Shown here one piece after another: positions 61,488 to 64,000 of a DNA stretch of 64,000 nucleotides. Under the pieces are notes generated by a model. It saw only the letters and a program-made list of their open reading frames with translations. It did no database searches and had not been told where the DNA came from. The first letter of the stretch is position 1; each line of letters begins with the position of its first letter. Location: assembly GCA_964649725.1 (NCBI GenBank), contig CAZYTM010000005.1, positions 186,001 to 250,000 of the forward strand. Reading direction: 5' to 3'. The translations under genes and the position numbers were made by a program. This DNA is from CAZYTM01 sp964649725. Lineage in GTDB: Bacteria; Desulfobacterota; Desulfuromonadia; Geobacterales; Geobacteraceae.

Positions 61488-64000
61488 ATGACATCAATCC
61501 GCATCTCTATCCTTATTATCCTGTTTGTTCTTTTCGCCTCTCCTGCCATTCCGGCCTGGGGGGGAGAGAGCCTCCCCTTCGATATCGTCATCATCGAGGC
61601 AGACTCCAATCGGGCCATACCTGCCGCCCGATTGATGCTGCAACGACTCCAACCGGCCAGACCGGTCTGGAAAAGAGAGCTGTCGACAGATGCCGGCGGC
61701 AAGGCGAGACTGCAGCTCAGACCTGGTACCTACCGTCTCAAGGCAGGCAGCCAGGGTTTTGCCACTGACGAGACCAGGATCATCATCCCCCAGGCTGATT
61801 CTGCAAATACCATAAAGCTGGGGCTGCAAAAAGAGTCGACCATTACCGGCCGGTTGCTGGACAGGGATGGCAGGCCGCTGCCAGGACTCACTGTAAGCAG
61901 TGGCAAAGAGAGTGGAAAAAGCGACAATAACGGCAGATTCCTCCTTGGCGGGCTCGGCCGAAGCTACCTCGACCTCACCATACTCCATCCGGAACTGGTC
62001 TTCAGCCAGGCGATCACTCTCACCATCTCTCCGGGGGAGAAGCGTGACCTTGGCGATCTCCAGGTCCGCAAGGGGGGTATCCTGCGGGCGACCGTAACCG
62101 GGATGGAGAAGACCCGCAAAGAGCCGCTGGCCAGGCTGCCGATGAGCCTCTATGGCAAACAGAACGACCGGAGCGGTATTACCGACAGCAAGGGGGAGAT
62201 AACCTTTGCCCCGCTGCCACCCGGGATCTACAATATATCGAGCTATGACGAGCGGATTCTCGCCCTCTCCACCCGCGAGATCGAACTGCAGGAAGGTGAG
62301 AACCGGGTCCGGCTGGAGGCGGTTCTCCGCCCGCCTGAGGTTTTTATCGCCGACTTCGGCGATGTGCTCCTCCCTGACAAAGCGGTAAAGCTCCGCATCA
62401 GCGGCTTCCGTCTGAAAAGTGCCGAAGTGACCCTGTCAGCGCTCGACCCGGCGCTGCTGGTGACAGGGAGTCCGGCACTGGAAGGGGTATCCTCCTTCCC
62501 CAGGGATAAGTTTTCCAAGCTGACCAGCTTCACTGTCAAACTGAAAGGGAACCGGAATAACCTGCAGACTCGAGCCACCACGAAACTCCCCCCTCTGAAG
62601 CCAGGGGTCTACCTGCTGGAGGTGAACGAACCGGGACAGAGTATCAAGACCCAGAGCGAAACAAAAAAAGCTGCACGCCACCACAGCAGCAGTGCCGTAG
62701 CATTCCTGGTGACACGCCTCGCCCTGGTGGCAAAGTCAGCCCCCTCCGGGACAGTCATCTATGCTACAGACCTGGCCAGCGGCAAGGCGCTGGGGAATGT
62801 AGATATATCCGCCTACCCCCTGAAAGGGGGCAACCAGGACCCTGACAGCAGTGTCAGCACAGCAGTCGACGGGCTTGCCGCCATCACCATCCCGGCAGGC
62901 GGGGTTCAACTGGTCGGCCGCTGGCAGGGGAACCTGGCGTTGCTACCCCTGACCGCAGAGCAGCAACGGAAAACAGCTGGGAACAAGGGTTACATATATA
63001 CAGACAGGCCCGCCTATCGTCCCGGACAGAGTCTCTATTTCAAAGGGATAGTCCGGCAACAGAAGGGTGAAGGCTACCAGCTGCCGAAAAGCGGTAACAT
63101 CAGGGTTACGATCAGCGACAGCAATAACCAGAAGCTCTTCGAAAAAGAGCTGGCACTTTCAGCCACCGGCTCGTTCAATGGCGAATTTGCCATACCTGTC
63201 AAACCGGCCCTGGGGGAGTATGAAATCACTGCCTCTGCTGGCGGCCAGAACTGGCAGGCCGGCTTTAAGGTGCTTGAATATCGCAAGCCTGAATTCGAAG
63301 TAATAACGACTCAACCGCAAAAATTTGTCCTGGCCGGTGATCAAGCCCAGGTAAAGGTGCGGGCCCGCTACTACTTCGGAGCTCCGGTAGTCGGGGCTGA
63401 TGTCCGCTACCGAGTCTATGCCCGCCGTCTGCAAGGATTTGGCGCGGGGGAGGAGAGAGACGAAGAGAGCGGCGAAGAGAACGACTATTCCGGCGGCTAT
63501 GCCGAATTTCTTGGGGAGGGGGAAGCAAAGACCGACCCTGACGGCAGCGCTGCCATCCCGCTGGAGACCCGCCCCACCAGCACCCCCCTTGCCTATACGG
63601 TGGAGTTCGATGTCATCGACCAGTCCTCCCGGCAGGTCTCAGCCTCGACCGGTTTCGCCGTGGTCCCTGCCCTGATTGATGTCTCAGTGACAGCTGCTAC
63701 CTATCTCGGTGCCCCCGGTGTACCGGTCGACTTCACTATCAGGACCGCCAGCTGGGAAGGGGTACCGGTCGCAGCAAAGCTGCAGGTCAAAGTGGAGGAA
63801 CAGCGATACGACAAGCTCAGCCGCAGCTATACCTATCATCCCATCGACACGCTGCAGGTGGCAACCGATGTAACCGGCCGCGGCAATCTCCGCTACTCCT
63901 TCCCGCGCTCTGGCAACTGGCGACTCACAGCCACCACCAGCGACAATCGCGGCAAACTGGCTCGAGGAGAAGGTTGGCTCTGGGTATGGCGCGAAGGGCA
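61488..64000 (+). CDS. Alpha-2-macroglobulin-family protein (5' part)
   Basis: At least 837 residues visible with no stop before the window edge. Signal peptide about 1-25 (ending AIPAWG); two carboxypeptidase-regulatory-like beta domains (PLPGLTVSSGKESGKSDNNG) in the first ~250 residues; then the bacterial macroglobulin MG1-type motif YTDRPAYRPGQSLYFKG near 503 and VLEYRKPEFEV. The thioester region, if any, lies beyond the window. Bacterial macroglobulins trap proteases in the periplasm, often with a penicillin-binding protein. ATG 61488 follows GGAG and comes 55 bp after the AMMECR1-like gene. Confidence 0.9.
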   Translation, partial: MTSIRISILIILFVLFASPAIPAWGGESLPFDIVIIEADSNRAIPAARLMLQRLQPARPVWKRELSTDAGGKARLQLRPGTYRLKAGSQGFATDETRIIIPQADSANTIKLGLQKESTITGRLLDRDGRPLPGLTVSSGKESGKSDNNGRFLLGGLGRSYLDLTILHPELVFSQAITLTISPGEKRDLGDLQVRKGGILRATVTGMEKTRKEPLARLPMSLYGKQNDRSGITDSKGEITFAPLPPGIYNISSYDERILALSTREIELQEGENRVRLEAVLRPPEVFIADFGDVLLPDKAVKLRISGFRLKSAEVTLSALDPALLVTGSPALEGVSSFPRDKFSKLTSFTVKLKGNRNNLQTRATTKLPPLKPGVYLLEVNEPGQSIKTQSETKKAARHHSSSAVAFLVTRLALVAKSAPSGTVIYATDLASGKALGNVDISAYPLKGGNQDPDSSVSTAVDGLAAITIPAGGVQLVGRWQGNLALLPLTAEQQRKTAGNKGYIYTDRPAYRPGQSLYFKGIVRQQKGEGYQLPKSGNIRVTISDSNNQKLFEKELALSATGSFNGEFAIPVKPALGEYEITASAGGQNWQAGFKVLEYRKPEFEVITTQPQKFVLAGDQAQVKVRARYYFGAPVVGADVRYRVYARRLQGFGAGEERDEESGEENDYSGGYAEFLGEGEAKTDPDGSAAIPLETRPTSTPLAYTVEFDVIDQSSRQVSASTGFAVVPALIDVSVTAATYLGAPGVPVDFTIRTASWEGVPVAAKLQVKVEEQRYDKLSRSYTYHPIDTLQVATDVTGRGNLRYSFPRSGNWRLTATTSDNRGKLARGEGWLWVWREG

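Noticed and set aside
1..64000. CRISPR arrays, rRNA genes, complete insertion sequences, replication origin
   Set aside because: No regularly spaced direct repeats with unique spacers, no rRNA sequence, no intact transposase and no DnaA-box cluster seen by eye.

Overview
The window is high-GC bacterial chromosome and looks like a Geobacter-type desulfuromonad. I infer this from four things: a LexA box that fits the Geobacter form GGTTN2CN4GN3ACC in front of lexA, a c-type-haem HD-GYP sensor, two good sigma-54 promoter matches, and a secreted multicopper oxidase with Ig-like repeats and a dockerin-like tail. No species is assigned.

Layout. 1-3250: rubrerythrin (cut by the window edge), a CDF metal transporter and recJ. 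3258-10269: a minus-strand run spoIID-like, queA, tgt, yajC, secD, secF and a TPR protein, closed by an intrinsic terminator. 10.4-16.5 kb: HD-GYP sensor, two Opp/Dpp ATPases, an ArsR regulator and an RlmI-like methyltransferase. 16.5-22.1 kb (minus): MFS transporter, bioF-bioH-bioC behind a BirA-type operator, and a metallophosphoesterase. 22.4-26.0 kb: DUF4412 protein with a GRxYTA-repeat tail, D,D-carboxypeptidase, TMTC-like membrane protein, YjbQ. 26.06-31.7 kb: a yybP-ykoY (Mn2+) riboswitch heading five membrane genes (UPF0016/Gdt1, TerC, P2-type ATPase, PGPGW, TerC/Alx), best read as a manganese-homeostasis operon. 31.8-36.1 kb: lipoprotein, four-PAS histidine kinase, NarL-type regulator, lone receiver. 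36.1-39.8 kb: CNNM/CorC protein, then the SOS unit lexA - small ORF - dinB.

41.2-47.3 kb is accessory: tRNA-Sec, small orphan ORFs, a transposase remnant, a two-gene restriction system (nuclease-methyltransferase fusion plus specificity subunit, joined across a T7 slippery heptamer) and a class II Fic protein. 47.5-59.4 kb is mainly exported proteins: an Ig/glucanase-like lipoprotein, an amidohydrolase (probably cytoplasmic), cytochrome c, and a sigma-54-preceded set of FKBP, small protein, FKBP and a 1847-residue multicopper oxidase. The window ends with a VanW - AMMECR1-like - alpha-2-macroglobulin operon, the last gene running off the edge.

The strongest points for a second look are the possible -1 frameshift joining the restriction protein to its specificity subunit, the five-gene manganese riboswitch operon, and the FKBP/giant oxidase operon behind a sigma-54 site.
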